Part shown: one piece after another, positions 53,202 through 63,220 of the stretch | Position numbering within the stretch: the first letter of the stretch is position 1 | Layout of the letters: each line of letters begins with the position of its first letter | Assembly (NCBI RefSeq): GCF_025642785.1 | Contig: NZ_JANZKU010000003.1 | Span: 92,295-156,294, forward strand | Length of the DNA: 64,000 nt | DNA from: Pseudomonas sp. RIT-PI-AD | GTDB taxonomy: Bacteria > Pseudomonadota > Gammaproteobacteria > Pseudomonadales > Pseudomonadaceae | Reading direction: 5' to 3' | The notes under the pieces: generated by a model | What the model was told of the DNA's origin: nothing | Database searches by the model: none | What the model saw: the letters and a program-made list of their open reading frames with translations, nothing else | Program-made: the position numbers and the translations under genes

Positions 53202-54398
53202 TCAGGCCTCCGCTGACGGCGGCGGAGGCTCCAGCTCGATGGTCTCGGCGAGGGACTGCTCGATCCGCTGCAAGCCGTTGTTCAGCGAGCGATCGGTATC
53301 GGCCAGGTGCCGGGCGATCACCGCGAATTGCTCGGTCACCTCGGCGAACACCTCGACCAGTTGCGGATCGAACAGGCTGCCGCTGCCGGCCTCGATCTGA
53401 AGGGCCGCCTCTTCCGGCGCCAGCGGCGAATGATAGGGGTGACGGCTGGTGAGGCGGTCGTAGTGATAGGCCAGAGTGACGATCCGCGCCGACAGCGGGA
53501 TGGCCTCGCCGCGCAACCCCTGGGGGAAGCCGCTGCCGTCCCAGTGCTCGTGGTGGCCATAGGTGATTTCCTTGGCGTAATGCAGGAAATCCGCCGAACC
53601 GCCGAAGCGTCGCTCCGCCATCAGCAGCGCATCGCGCCCCGCCAGCGGGTGGCGATGGAGGATCGCCAGGTCCTCGGCATCCAGCGCGCCGGGGTTGAGC
53701 AGCACGCGATCGGGCAGGATGACCTTGCCGATATCGTGGAGCAGCGCCGATTTGCCCAGCACCTCGATGTCCTCCAGCCCCAGCTCGCCGACGAAACCGT
53801 CGCGTCGGATCAAAGCTTCGGCCAGCAGGCAGACGTAGCGCTCGATGCGCAGCAGGCGCCGCCCGCCGGGGCTGTCGCGCATGTCCACCAGGGCAGCCAT
53901 GGCCTCGATAGTGGCATCGTGAAGACGCTGGATTTCCTGGGTCCGGCGCTTCACTTCCAGCTCCAGGTATTCGCTCTTGTCGCGCAGGAAGTCGGCGGTG
54001 GCCTTGAGCTGCAGGTGGGATTTCACCCGCGCCAGCACCACCGGCGGGCTGATCGGCTTGGCGATGTAGTCCACCGCGCCGACGTCGAGGCCCAGTTGCT
54101 CGTCCTCCATCGCGCTCTTGGCGGTGAGGAAGATCACCGGGATGGCGGTGGTGAGCGGGTTGCCCTTGAGCATCCGGCAGACCTCGTAGCCGTCCATGCC
54201 GGGCATCATGATGTCCAGCAGGATCAGGTCCGGCTGGGGGATTTCCAGGGCGATCCGCAGGGCACTGGTGCCGCTGCTGGCGACCTTGACCCGGTAATCG
54301 TCGAGCAACAGCAACTCGCTCATCAGCTCGAGGTTCTCGGGGGTGTCGTCCACCACCAGAATCGCCGGTTGGTCGGGTCTGTCGAGCATGTCTTCCAT
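53202..54398 (-). CDS. Response regulator with HD-GYP-like output domain
   Basis: 398 residues. The receiver domain is intact ([20 protein letters not shown], phospho-Asp in [17 protein letters not shown], Lys in AKPISP). The output domain keeps the HD pair ([11 protein letters not shown]) and [13 protein letters not shown], but GYP is changed to GFPQGL and the later Asp-bearing segment reads [10 protein letters not shown]. This is like PA4781 of P. aeruginosa, a variant HD-GYP phosphodiesterase with altered metal ligands. It probably degrades cyclic di-GMP or pGpG. The hybrid kinase upstream (103 bases, same strand) is its likely partner. Confidence 0.85.
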   Translation of the reverse strand: MEDMLDRPDQPAILVVDDTPENLELMSELLLLDDYRVKVASSGTSALRIALEIPQPDLILLDIMMPGMDGYEVCRMLKGNPLTTAIPVIFLTAKSAMEDEQLGLDVGAVDYIAKPISPPVVLARVKSHLQLKATADFLRDKSEYLELEVKRRTQEIQRLHDATIEAMAALVDMRDSPGGRRLLRIERYVCLLAEALIRRDGFVGELGLEDIEVLGKSALLHDIGKVILPDRVLLNPGALDAEDLAILHRHPLAGRDALLMAERRFGGSADFLHYAKEITYGHHEHWDGSGFPQGLRGEAIPLSARIVTLAYHYDRLTSRHPYHSPLAPEEAALQIEAGSGSLFDPQLVEVFAEVTEQFAVIARHLADTDRSLNNGLQRIEQSLAETIELEPPPPSAEA

Positions 54399-54500
54399 TG
54401 GCGTCCGCGTTGCCGCGCCTCCTGGGTTGAATATCGCACCCGGCGGTGTTCCGCCGGACCGCCTTGCCTATCCGCCGCCTCGCCCGTCCCGACCGCGCGG

Positions 54501-57500
54501 CTACAACGTCAGTCCGCGGCGCGCCGCGGCTTCACGCAGGATCGCCAGCGCCCGGTCGAAGGCATAGCCGTGCAAGGCGCCCGCCAGGGCGCCGTAATCG
54601 CTGGCGAAGGCACTGCGCAGCAAGCCGCCCTGGGCTTCGAACAGATGCCCGGCGCGGGGATCGTCATCGTCGAGCAATTCCGCCAGGCGTTCGCAGAGCA
54701 CCTGCAAGGCCGCCTCGTCGACGTCCTGCGGCGGCGCATCGGGCGCGCCTTGCAACTGGCTTTCGATCGCCCGCAGCAAGGCGTGTAGGGTAGGACTCAG
54801 GGGCTGGAGCAAGGTTTCCACCTCGTCCGCCGGGAGCCCCTTCTTCAGCGCCCACTCCAGCCGCTCGGCCTGTTCCTGCAACTCGAGGGCGCCCAGATTC
54901 CCCGCCGCCCCCTTGAAGCTGTGGGCCAGCCGCTCGGCTTCGTCGAGGCGCCCGGCCTGCAGACAGGCGCGCAGTCGTTCGGGGAAGTCGTGCTGCGACT
55001 CGAGGAAACGCTGCAGCAGGCGGCGGTAGGCCTTGCCCTTGCCCAGCACCCGGCGTAGACCGCTGGCCACGTCCACCCCGGGCAGGCGCAGCGAAGAGGC
55101 GGCCTCGTCCATCACGGCGTCGAGCTTCGGCAGCGTCAACCAGCGGGCCAGGGTGCGGCGCAGCAGTTCCGGCTCGATGGGCTTGGCCAGGTGGTCGTTC
55201 ATCCCGGCGGCCAGGCAGCGTTCGCGGTCCGCCGCGTCGGCGTTGGCGGTCATGGCCACGATCGGCAGGTTGCGGAACCGCGGTTCGCGGCGCAGGGTGC
55301 GGGTGGCCCCGACCCCGTCCAGGCGCGGCATCTGCATGTCCATCAACACCAGGGCGTACTCGCCGGCGGCGCATTCGCGCAGGCGCTGCACGGCCTGCTC
55401 GCCGTCCTCGGCGAAGTCGATGCGCAGGCCGAGTTGCTGCAACAGTTCGCCGGCCACTTCGCGGTTGAGGGCGTTGTCCTCCACCAGGAGGACGCGCGCG
55501 TCGTGCATCCCGGCCGGGCCGGGATCGTCCAGGGGCGGACGCCATTCGGGACTGGCGGCGACGCCCAGGCTGCGCATCAGCGCTTCGTACAGGGTCGGCA
55601 CGCTCAGGGGCTTGGTGAGGATTTCCTCGATTCCCGCCTGGCGCGCCGCCTCCGCCACCGCGTCGCGCTCGTGGGCGGTGACCAGCAGCAGGCGCGGCGG
55701 TGGGTCCAACTCCAGCGCGAGCACGCGCCGTGCCACCTCGGCCCCGTCCAGGTCGGCGCTGCGCCGGTCGATCAGCAGCACCTCGAAGGGATCGCCGCCC
55801 AGGGCCGCCTGCCAGACTTCGCTCAGCGCCTGGCGCCCCGAACCCACCACCTCCGCGCGCAGGCCGAGGGAGGCGAGCAGATCGCGCAGCACCGGACGGT
55901 CGCGGGCAGCGTCCTCGACCGCCAGGGCGCGCCGTCCCCGCAGGTCCGGCAGCGTCTGGCGCTCGCGGGGCTGGTGCGGGGCGATGCCGAGGGGCAGGCG
56001 GCACCAGAACAGGCTGCCGTCGCCGGGCCGGCTGTCGACCCCGACACTGCCGCCCATGGCTTCGGCCAGGCTCTTGCTGATCGCCAGCCCGAGCCCCGTG
56101 CCGCCGTACTGCCGCGTGGTGGAGTCGTCGGCCTGCTGGAAGGACTCGAACAGGCGGTTCACCTGGCTGGGAGCGAGGCCGACGCCGGTGTCGCGCACGG
56201 CGAGGTAAAGGGTGAGGCGGTCGTGCTCCAGGGCCTCGCCGCGCACGATCACCTCGATCTCGCCGCGTTCGGTGAACTTCACCGCATTGTTGCTGAAATT
56301 GATCAGGATCTGCCCGATCCGCAGCGGATCGCCGATCAACTGCAAGGGCACCTGCGGGTCGACGTTGAAGTGCAGTTCCAAGCCCTTGGCCGTGGCGCGG
56401 TCGCCGATCAGCCCGGAGAGGTTCTCCAGCACCGCCTGCAAATCGAACTCGATGCGCTCGACGATCAGTTTGCCGGCCTCGATCTTGGACAGGTCGAGAA
56501 CGTTGTTGAGGATCGCCAGGAGGTGCTGGCCGGCCTGCTGGATCTTGTTCAGGTAATCGCGCTGGCGCGGTTCCAGGGCGGTCTGCAGGGACAGGTGGGA
56601 CATGCCGATGATGGCGTTGAGCGGGGTGCGTATCTCGTGGCTCATATTGGCGAGGAAGCGGGTCTTCAGCCGCGCGGCCTCCTCGGCCAGTTCCTTGGCC
56701 CGCTCCAGGGCTTCCTCGCTCTGCTTGCGCGCGGTGATGTCGCGGCTCACCCCGACGGTGCCGAGCAACGCGCCGCGCTCGTCGTGGAAGGCGTTGAGCA
56801 GGCTGTCGAACAGCACCCGGCGGCCGTTCGGGTAGGTCAGCCAGACCTCGTCCTCCAGGGGCACGCTCACCGACATCGCCGCCAGGTCGCGGGCCATGGC
56901 GTCCTGGGCGCGCCAGCCGCCGAACAGCTGGCGGTCGTCGGCGCCGATCAGTTCCTCGATGGGCCGCCCGAGCAGGTCGGCAAACGCCTGGTTCATCCCC
57001 AGGTAGCGACCTTGCGGGTCCTTGTACCAGATCGGGTCGGGTATCGCGTCGAGCAACGCCAGCAACATGCTGCGCTGGCGCCGCGCTTCCGCCTCCGCCC
57101 GGCGCCGCTCGACGATCTGCACGCTGAGCCAGCGGTTCCACAGCAGCACCAGGAGGATCAGCGCCGCCAGCGCCAACGCGTAGGGCCAGGCGACCTGGGC
57201 CGCCTTGCTCCAATTGAACTCGGTCAGCGGCGGCAGCCAGTGCTCCTGGATCGCCAGGCGCTCGTCGCGGCTCAGGCTCGCCAGCGCGCGGTCGATCAGC
57301 GGCACCAGGGGCGCCAGGTCGCGGCGCAGGGCGAAACGCAGTTCGCTGGCACCGAAGCCGACCTCGCCGCGAAGCTCCAGGTCGCTCAGGGTGAACTCGC
57401 CGATCAGGTAACGCGCGACGATGGCGTCGCCGACATAGGCGTCGGCTTCGCCGGCCATCAGGGTACGCAAGGCGGCCTCGGTATCCTCGCGCACCACCAG

Positions 57501-58019
57501 ACGGATACCGGGTACGCGGGCGGCGAGCTCGTCCTGCAGGACATAGCCGCGCTCGATGGCCACTCGCTTGCCGGCCAGGTCCTCGACTCCCTGCAGGGCA
57601 CTGTTACGGCGGGCGACGATCAGGTTGCTGCTATTCAGGTAAGGCGTGCTGAACACCAGCGAGGCCTCGCGCCGGGGAGTGCGGGCCATGGAGGTCAACA
57701 GGTCGACGCGGCCGTCGCGCATGGCCTGTTGCGCCTCCTCCCAACTCGCCAGGGGCACGGTCTCCAGGCGCAGCCCCAGGTGTTGCGCGACCCGCTCCAG
57801 GTATTCGGCGCTGATCCCCTGGAAACGCCCCTCTCGGTAGAGCTCGAACGGCGGCCAGCCGCCCTTCACCACGCCGACCCGCAACGGCGCCTGCGCGGCC
57901 AGCAACGCCCGTTCGCCCACGCTGAGCGGCGGCTGGAGCGGGGCCAACGAGGCGAAGGCCAGCGCCAGCCATACCCACAGGCAGGCCCCGAGCCCCACAC
58001 GTGTGCCGATTCCCGTCAT
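54501..58019 (-). CDS. BvgS-like hybrid sensor kinase
   Basis: 1172 residues: signal-like N-terminus, a periplasmic solute-binding domain (SBP_bac_3, about 45-275), one membrane span (about 283-303), PAS (about 325-440), histidine kinase core with H461 in FLANMSHEIRTPLNAI and ATP lid GGTGLGLAISKSL, a receiver (about 705-830), a second receiver (about 840-960, phospho-Asp in LVLMDMQMPRLDG) and an Hpt domain (about H1033 in AHSFKGAAGN). The layout is that of unorthodox kinases that relay His-Asp-His-Asp. The ligand may be a small metabolite. The REC-HD-GYP-like protein encoded next is the probable final receiver. Confidence 0.87.
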   Translation of the reverse strand: MTGIGTRVGLGACLWVWLALAFASLAPLQPPLSVGERALLAAQAPLRVGVVKGGWPPFELYREGRFQGISAEYLERVAQHLGLRLETVPLASWEEAQQAMRDGRVDLLTSMARTPRREASLVFSTPYLNSSNLIVARRNSALQGVEDLAGKRVAIERGYVLQDELAARVPGIRLVVREDTEAALRTLMAGEADAYVGDAIVARYLIGEFTLSDLELRGEVGFGASELRFALRRDLAPLVPLIDRALASLSRDERLAIQEHWLPPLTEFNWSKAAQVAWPYALALAALILLVLLWNRWLSVQIVERRRAEAEARRQRSMLLALLDAIPDPIWYKDPQGRYLGMNQAFADLLGRPIEELIGADDRQLFGGWRAQDAMARDLAAMSVSVPLEDEVWLTYPNGRRVLFDSLLNAFHDERGALLGTVGVSRDITARKQSEEALERAKELAEEAARLKTRFLANMSHEIRTPLNAIIGMSHLSLQTALEPRQRDYLNKIQQAGQHLLAILNNVLDLSKIEAGKLIVERIEFDLQAVLENLSGLIGDRATAKGLELHFNVDPQVPLQLIGDPLRIGQILINFSNNAVKFTERGEIEVIVRGEALEHDRLTLYLAVRDTGVGLAPSQVNRLFESFQQADDSTTRQYGGTGLGLAISKSLAEAMGGSVGVDSRPGDGSLFWCRLPLGIAPHQPRERQTLPDLRGRRALAVEDAARDRPVLRDLLASLGLRAEVVGSGRQALSEVWQAALGGDPFEVLLIDRRSADLDGAEVARRVLALELDPPPRLLLVTAHERDAVAEAARQAGIEEILTKPLSVPTLYEALMRSLGVAASPEWRPPLDDPGPAGMHDARVLLVEDNALNREVAGELLQQLGLRIDFAEDGEQAVQRLRECAAGEYALVLMDMQMPRLDGVGATRTLRREPRFRNLPIVAMTANADAADRERCLAAGMNDHLAKPIEPELLRRTLARWLTLPKLDAVMDEAASSLRLPGVDVASGLRRVLGKGKAYRRLLQRFLESQHDFPERLRACLQAGRLDEAERLAHSFKGAAGNLGALELQEQAERLEWALKKGLPADEVETLLQPLSPTLHALLRAIESQLQGAPDAPPQDVDEAALQVLCERLAELLDDDDPRAGHLFEAQGGLLRSAFASDYGALAGALHGYAFDRALAILREAAARRGLTL

Positions 58020-58107
58020 GCCATGCCCTCATTCCCGCGCCGGCCTGGCGCCCCCATCGCGATCACGTTCTCAAGCGTAGCCGCCTGCGCGCGCAACGCG
58101 CGCGCCG

Positions 58108-58914
58108 TCAGCCGGAGCCCTCCGGGCGGCGGAACAATTCGCCCGGCGTCGCGCCGAACAGCTCGCGGAATGCGGCGATGAACGCCGACGGCGACTCATA
58201 GCCACAGCCCAGCGCGGCCTGGGTGACGCTGGCGCCGCCCTCAAGGGGCTGCAATGCGCTGAGCAGGCGCAGGCGCCGCCGCCATTGGCGAAAACTCATG
58301 CCGGTTTCGCGCTGGAAGGCCCGCATCAGGGTCTTTTCCGACGTGTTCGCGCGGCGCGCCCATTCGCCCAGGCTGCAAGCCAGGTCCGGCTGCTTCAGCA
58401 GTTCGCCGCAGAGGCCGCGCAAACGCCCCTCGGCGGGCATGGGCAGGGAAAAGCCGGCCTCGGGGGCGGCCGCCAGTTGATCGAGCAGCACGCCGACCAG
58501 CCGGGACTCGGCGCTCTCGCCCTCGGGATACTCGCTGGGCAAGCGGCAGAATTGCTTGATCAGTTCGCGGGTCAGGCCGGTCACTTCCAGCACCCGGCAA
58601 CGCGGCGGTGCCCAGGTGCAGGCGTCGCGACGGATATAGAGGCTGCGCATTTCCGCATGCATCGAGGTGAACACCTCGTGCTCCAGCTCCGCGGGCACCC
58701 AGACCGCCCACTGGGGCGGGGCGAAGAAGCTGCCGGCGGCGGTGTGCACGCCGAGTACCCCGCTGATGGCATAGGACAGCTGGACCCAGGGATGCCGGTG
58801 CCGAGCGGTCCAGGAACCGGCCCACAGGCTTTCCGCGCGGGCATAGAGCGGACGCGGCAAGGCGCCGAGGAGAGGGATCGACCGTTGCAGGTCGGCTTGT
58901 CCGTTGGACGACAT
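58108..58914 (-). CDS. AraC-family regulator with cupin domain
   Basis: 268 residues. An N-terminal cupin sensor (about 25-130, RHRHPWVQLSYAISGVLGVH and HEVFTSMHAEMRSLYI) is followed by two helix-turn-helix units (SLGEWARRANTSEKTLMRAF and SVTQAALGCGYESPSAFIAA). The cupin half resembles regulators of the YdeO/PA4784-like type. It lies 103 bases from the thiolase stop on the same strand; a regulatory link with the fatty-acyl genes is possible. Signal unknown. Confidence 0.83.
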   Translation of the reverse strand: MSSNGQADLQRSIPLLGALPRPLYARAESLWAGSWTARHRHPWVQLSYAISGVLGVHTAAGSFFAPPQWAVWVPAELEHEVFTSMHAEMRSLYIRRDACTWAPPRCRVLEVTGLTRELIKQFCRLPSEYPEGESAESRLVGVLLDQLAAAPEAGFSLPMPAEGRLRGLCGELLKQPDLACSLGEWARRANTSEKTLMRAFQRETGMSFRQWRRRLRLLSALQPLEGGASVTQAALGCGYESPSAFIAAFRELFGATPGELFRRPEGSG

Positions 58915-59017
58915 AACGCGCTCGAATGGCCGGAAAGCGTCAGTCTGCCCCTCGTCTTCCGTTCCCTACAAGGGCCGCCAACGCTGGGGCGCCGCCGCTG
59001 GCGCCCCGCGCGGTGGA

Positions 59018-60295
59018 TCAACGCTCGAGAATCGCCGTCACCCCCTGGCCACCGGCGGCGCAGATCGAAATCAAGCCACGACCCTCCCCGGCCACCGCCA
59101 GCAGCTTGGCCAGGTTGGCGACGATGCGCGCGCCGGTGGCGGCGAAGGGATGCCCGGCCGCCAGGGAACTGCCCTTGACGTTCAGCCGGCTGCGATCGAT
59201 GGCGCCCAGCGGCGCGCTCAAGCCCAGCCGCGTGCGGCAGTACGCCTCGTCCTCCCAGGCCTTGAGGGTGCAGAGCACTTGGGCGGCGAAGGCCTCGTGG
59301 ATTTCGTAGTAGTCGAAGTCCTGCAGGCTCAGGCCGTTGCGCGCCAGCAAGCGCGGCACCGCGTAGACCGGTGCCATCAGCAAGCCTTCCTTGCCCTGCA
59401 CGAAGTCCACCGCCGCCGCCTCGCCATCGCGGAAATAGGCGAGCACCGGCAAGCCGCGAGCCTGCGCCCATTCTTCGCTGGCCAGCAGCACCACCGAGGC
59501 GCCGTCGGTCAGCGGCGTGGAGTTGGCGGCGGTGAGGGTGCCCCGCGCGCCTTTCTCGAACACCGGCTTGAGGGTGGAAAGTGTGTCCAGCTCGATGTCC
59601 GGCCGCAGGTTCTGATCGCGGGTCAGGCCCCGGAAGGGGGTCAGCAGGTCGTTCTGCCAACCCTCGGCGTAGGCCGCGGCGAGCTTGCGGTGGCTTTCCC
59701 AGGCGAGGCGGTCCTGCTCGTCGCGGGGAATCTGCCAGGTCTGCGCCATCAGCTCGCAGTGCTCGCCCATCGACTTGCCAGTGCGCGGCTCGCCGTTGCG
59801 CGGCAGCTCCGGGACCAGGTGCTGGGGTCGGATCTGCAGCAGCGCCTTGAGCTTGTCGCCGGTGCCCTTGGCGCGGTTGGCCTGGAGGAGGATCCGGCGC
59901 AGCCCCTCGTTGACCGCGATGGGCGCGTCCGAGGTGGTGTCGACGCCACCGGCGATGCCGCACTCGATCTGCCCGAGGGCGATCTTGTTGGCCACCATCA
60001 GCGTGGCCTCCAGGCCGGTGCCGCAGGCCTGCTGGAGGTCGTAGGCGGGAGTTTCCGGCGACAGGCGCGAGCCCAGCACGCACTCGCGCGTCAGATTGAA
60101 GTCGCGGGAATGCTTGAGCACCGCTCCCGCCGCCACCTCGCCGAGCCGCAGGCCATGCAGGTCGTAACGTTCGATCAGGCCTTCAAGGGCCGCGGTGAGC
60201 ATTTCCTGGTTACTGCTGGTGGCGTATTGGGTGTTGGAACGGGCGAACGGGATACGGTTGCCGCCGACGATGGCGACCCTGCGCAACTGGGTCAT
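59018..60295 (-). CDS. Acetyl-CoA C-acyltransferase (thiolase)
   Basis: 425 residues from MTQLRRVAIVGG at 60295 (GAGGAG upstream). Thiolase hallmarks: the nucleophile Cys in DLQQACGTGLEATL (about C91), YEIHEAFAAQVLCT, AAGHPFAATGARI and the second Cys in SICAAGGQGVTA. It cleaves or forms 3-oxoacyl-CoA. The divergent FabG-like gene and the MaoC-like gene after it form a set as in PA4785/PA4786 and as FadA/FabG4/HtdX in mycobacteria. The pathway (degradation or synthesis) is not determined by sequence. Confidence 0.88.
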   Translation of the reverse strand: MTQLRRVAIVGGNRIPFARSNTQYATSSNQEMLTAALEGLIERYDLHGLRLGEVAAGAVLKHSRDFNLTRECVLGSRLSPETPAYDLQQACGTGLEATLMVANKIALGQIECGIAGGVDTTSDAPIAVNEGLRRILLQANRAKGTGDKLKALLQIRPQHLVPELPRNGEPRTGKSMGEHCELMAQTWQIPRDEQDRLAWESHRKLAAAYAEGWQNDLLTPFRGLTRDQNLRPDIELDTLSTLKPVFEKGARGTLTAANSTPLTDGASVVLLASEEWAQARGLPVLAYFRDGEAAAVDFVQGKEGLLMAPVYAVPRLLARNGLSLQDFDYYEIHEAFAAQVLCTLKAWEDEAYCRTRLGLSAPLGAIDRSRLNVKGSSLAAGHPFAATGARIVANLAKLLAVAGEGRGLISICAAGGQGVTAILER

Positions 60296-60440
60296 GCTGA
60301 CTCCTCGCGAAAATGATGCCTCACGGACTGGCGCCCCCGGCCCATGGCGACGGTCGGCCGTGCGGCACGACCCGGCACATGAAACGAGTGGCGGCATGGC
60401 GTGGTCAACACGTTGGAGCCTTTACCCTGGAGCCCGTTCC

Positions 60441-61796
60441 ATGTCCGACCGTTATATCGAATTCGCCAACTCTTCCGTCGGCCATCGTCTGGTGAGCGCC
60501 CTCGGCCTGCCGGCGCCGGTGCACCTGGAACGCTGGATGGCCGGGCGAACCCGACCGGTGGACGGCGCGCTGCTGATCGGCGGCGAAGGTCCCCTGGCGA
60601 AAGCCGCCGCCGGCCTGCTCAACCGGCTCACCGATTCCAGCTACGCCGACCAGGAGGGCCGCTTCGAACGCCCACGCTGGACCGCCGAGCACGGGCCCAA
60701 GCTCAAGGCGATCGTCTTCGACGCCAGCGACCTGGTGAACACCGACCAATTGATCCGCCTGCGCGACTTCTTCCAGCCGACCCTCAAGGCCCTGGCGCCC
60801 TGCCCGCGGGTGGTGGTGCTCGGGCGTCCGCCGGAAACCCTCGCCGACCCCTTCACCGCCAGCGCCCAGCGCAGCCTCGAAGGCTTCACCCGCTCCCTCG
60901 GCCGGGAAATCCGCCATGGCGGCGGCGTGCAACTGCTCTACGTCGGCGAAGGCGCGGAAGACCGCCTGGAAGGCGCGCTGCGTTTCTTCCTCTCGCCCAA
61001 GAGCGTGTACATCTCGGGACAGGTCGTGCGGCTCGCCTCCAACGACGGCCAGGTGGACGACTGGACCCGCCCGCTGGCGGGCCGGCGAGCGCTGGTCACC
61101 GGGGCCTCGCGAGGCATCGGCGCGGCCATTGCGGAGACCCTGGCGCGCGACGGTGCCGAGGTGATCCTGCTCGACGTGCCCCAGGCGCGGGAAAGCCTCG
61201 ACGCCCTGGCCGCGCGCCTGGGCGGACGCAGCCTGTGCCTGGACATCTCCACCGACGAAGCCCCGCAGGACCTGGTGACGGCGCTGCCGGAGGGTATCGA
61301 TATCGTCGTGCACAACGCCGGCATCACTCGCGACAAGACCCTGGCGAAGATGAGCGAGGCGCAATGGAACGCGGTGATCGACGTCAACCTCAAGGCGCCC
61401 CAGGTGCTGACCCAGGCCCTCCTGGAGCACGGCACCTTGCGCGACGGCGGCCGCGTGGTGGTGGTGTCCTCCACCAGCGGCATCGCCGGCAATTTCGGCC
61501 AGACCAACTATGCGGTGAGCAAGGCGGGGCTGATCGGCCTGGTGCAGGCCTGGGAACTAGAACTGGCGAAACGCGCCATCACCATCAACGCGGTGGCGCC
61601 GGGCTTCATCGAGAGCCACATGACCGCCGCCATGCCCTTCACCGTGCGCGAGGCGGGGCGACGGATGAACGCCATGGGCCAGGGCGGCCTGCCGCAAGAC
61701 GTCGCCGAAGCCATCGCCTGGCTGGTGCAGCCCACGTCCGGCGCCGTCACTGGCCAGGTCCTGCGGGTCTGTGGCCAAAGCCTGATCGGCGCCTGA
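60441..61796 (+). CDS. Two-domain FabG-like 3-oxoacyl reductase (SDR)
   Basis: 451 residues from the ATG at 60441. The N-terminal half (about 1-205) is a degenerate Rossmann-like domain; the C-terminal half is a full SDR with RRALVTGASRGIGAAIAETL, VHNAGITRDKTLAKMSEAQW, Ser in SSTSGIAGN and YAVSKAG (Tyr-x3-Lys). This high-molecular-weight FabG form, known as FabG4 in mycobacteria, uses NADH and CoA substrates. It is divergent from the thiolase gene (145 bases) and precedes the MaoC gene. Confidence 0.88.
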   Translation: MSDRYIEFANSSVGHRLVSALGLPAPVHLERWMAGRTRPVDGALLIGGEGPLAKAAAGLLNRLTDSSYADQEGRFERPRWTAEHGPKLKAIVFDASDLVNTDQLIRLRDFFQPTLKALAPCPRVVVLGRPPETLADPFTASAQRSLEGFTRSLGREIRHGGGVQLLYVGEGAEDRLEGALRFFLSPKSVYISGQVVRLASNDGQVDDWTRPLAGRRALVTGASRGIGAAIAETLARDGAEVILLDVPQARESLDALAARLGGRSLCLDISTDEAPQDLVTALPEGIDIVVHNAGITRDKTLAKMSEAQWNAVIDVNLKAPQVLTQALLEHGTLRDGGRVVVVSSTSGIAGNFGQTNYAVSKAGLIGLVQAWELELAKRAITINAVAPGFIESHMTAAMPFTVREAGRRMNAMGQGGLPQDVAEAIAWLVQPTSGAVTGQVLRVCGQSLIGA

Positions 61797-61990
61797 GGAT
61801 GTCCCGGGCGCGCAAGCTCGCGGCCGGCCCGTCGCTGCCGGGCCGTCCCACGGCGGTTTGGTCGCGCGGGAGCCGCGTCGCACGCTCGCTGACGCCTGCC
61901 GGCCGCAGAGGCGCCTGAAGCGCCCCCGAGGTCCTCGTCGCATTCAGAGCCGGCCCAGCCGCCGGCCGTCGTTTTTTGAGGAGTTAGTCC

Positions 61991-62845
61991 ATGGCCATCG
62001 AATGGCGCGACCTGCCCAGTTCCCCCCCGCTTCCCGGACTGTTCCTGCGCGCCGCGCTGCGACGGGGCATCCACGGGACGACGCTTCCGACCTTCGGCTT
62101 GCGTACGCAGGTCCGCGTCGATCCGATGCAAGCGAAACGCTACCGCGAGGTATGCGGTTTCGCCGACACCGGCATGCTGCCGCCGACCTTTCCCCACGTC
62201 CTGGCCTTTCCGCTGCAAATGAAGCTGCTCACCGAGCCGGACTTCCCGTTCCCACTGCTCGGCCTGGTGCACCTGAGCAATCGCATTCGGGTGATTCGCC
62301 CTTTGGGCGGAGAGGGTCCGTTCGTGGTCAGCGTGCAGGCGAACAACCTCCAGCCCCACGAGAAAGGCGCGCTGTTCAGCCTGCTGATCCGCCTGGAGGA
62401 TCAGCTCGGGCTGCTCTGGGAAGGCGAGAGCCGGATTCTCTGCCGAGGCGCCAAGGTGCCCGGGCCGATCATCGAGCGGCCGCAGGAAGACCCGCTGGAA
62501 CTCACCGAGATCGATCGCTGGACGGTACCGGCCGACACCGGCCGGGCCTATGCGCGGGCCTCGGGCGACTACAACCCCATCCACCTCTCGGCCCCCAGCG
62601 CCAAGCTGTTCGGCTTCCCCCGCGCCATCGCCCATGGCCTATGGAGCAAGGCCCGTGCCCTGGCCTCGTTGAGCGACCGCCTGCCGCGCGCGGGCTACGT
62701 GGTCGAGGTGCGCTTCCAGAAACCCCTGCTGCTGCCCGGCGAAGCCCGCCTCTATGCCAGTGCGCCGGCGCCCCACGGCCAGCTGAGCCTTCGCGGTGCC
62801 GACGAGGTGCCGCACATGAGCGGTAACTGGCACCAGGTGGGCTGA
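61991..62845 (+). CDS. MaoC-like hydratase/dehydratase
   Basis: 284 residues with a double hot-dog fold. The N-terminal half is a degenerate hot-dog (about 50-165); the C-terminal half has the hydratase motif ASGDYNPIHLSAPSAKLFGF and GFPRAIAHGLWSKARAL with the catalytic Asp/His pair. It should hydrate enoyl-CoA to 3-hydroxyacyl-CoA. With the FabG4-like and thiolase enzymes it completes three of four steps of a beta-oxidation-type cycle. 194 bases after the SDR. Confidence 0.85.
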   Translation: MAIEWRDLPSSPPLPGLFLRAALRRGIHGTTLPTFGLRTQVRVDPMQAKRYREVCGFADTGMLPPTFPHVLAFPLQMKLLTEPDFPFPLLGLVHLSNRIRVIRPLGGEGPFVVSVQANNLQPHEKGALFSLLIRLEDQLGLLWEGESRILCRGAKVPGPIIERPQEDPLELTEIDRWTVPADTGRAYARASGDYNPIHLSAPSAKLFGFPRAIAHGLWSKARALASLSDRLPRAGYVVEVRFQKPLLLPGEARLYASAPAPHGQLSLRGADEVPHMSGNWHQVG

Positions 62846-62914
62846 GCCGCGACGGGCCCGGGCTTGCAGGATGCCTCGGCCGGGCCGAAGCTATGCGGCT
62901 TCCAGGAGCGCCCC

Positions 62915-63220
62915 ATGAACCTCAGCGAACTCACCGAACGCCTGCACGCCATTCGCGACCGCAACCAGTGGAAACCCTTCCACAGCCCGAAGAACCTGGC
63001 GATGGCCGCCAGCGTGGAAATGGCCGAGCTGGTGGAAATCTTCCAGTGGCTCACCGAGGCGCAGTCCCGCCAATTGCCCGCCGACCAACGGGCCCACGCC
63101 GCCCAGGAAGTCGGCGACATCGTGCTGTACCTGCTGCTCCTGTGCACCGAGCTCGGCATCGACATGGAACAGGCGGTCCGCGCCAAACTGGCTGACAGCG
63201 AAAGGCGCTTCTGCCCATGA
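62915..63220 (+). CDS. MazG-family nucleotide pyrophosphohydrolase
   Basis: 101 residues from MNLSELTERLHAIRDRNQW at 62915 (AGGAG upstream). The single MazG domain has the Glu cluster in MAASVEMAELVEIFQW and QEVGDIVLYLLLLC, which bind Mg2+ and hydrolyse a non-canonical NTP to NMP. It is a short all-alpha member like RS21-C6/MazG-like dCTPase. Its stop overlaps the cmoM start (ATGA). Confidence 0.88.
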   Translation: MNLSELTERLHAIRDRNQWKPFHSPKNLAMAASVEMAELVEIFQWLTEAQSRQLPADQRAHAAQEVGDIVLYLLLLCTELGIDMEQAVRAKLADSERRFCP

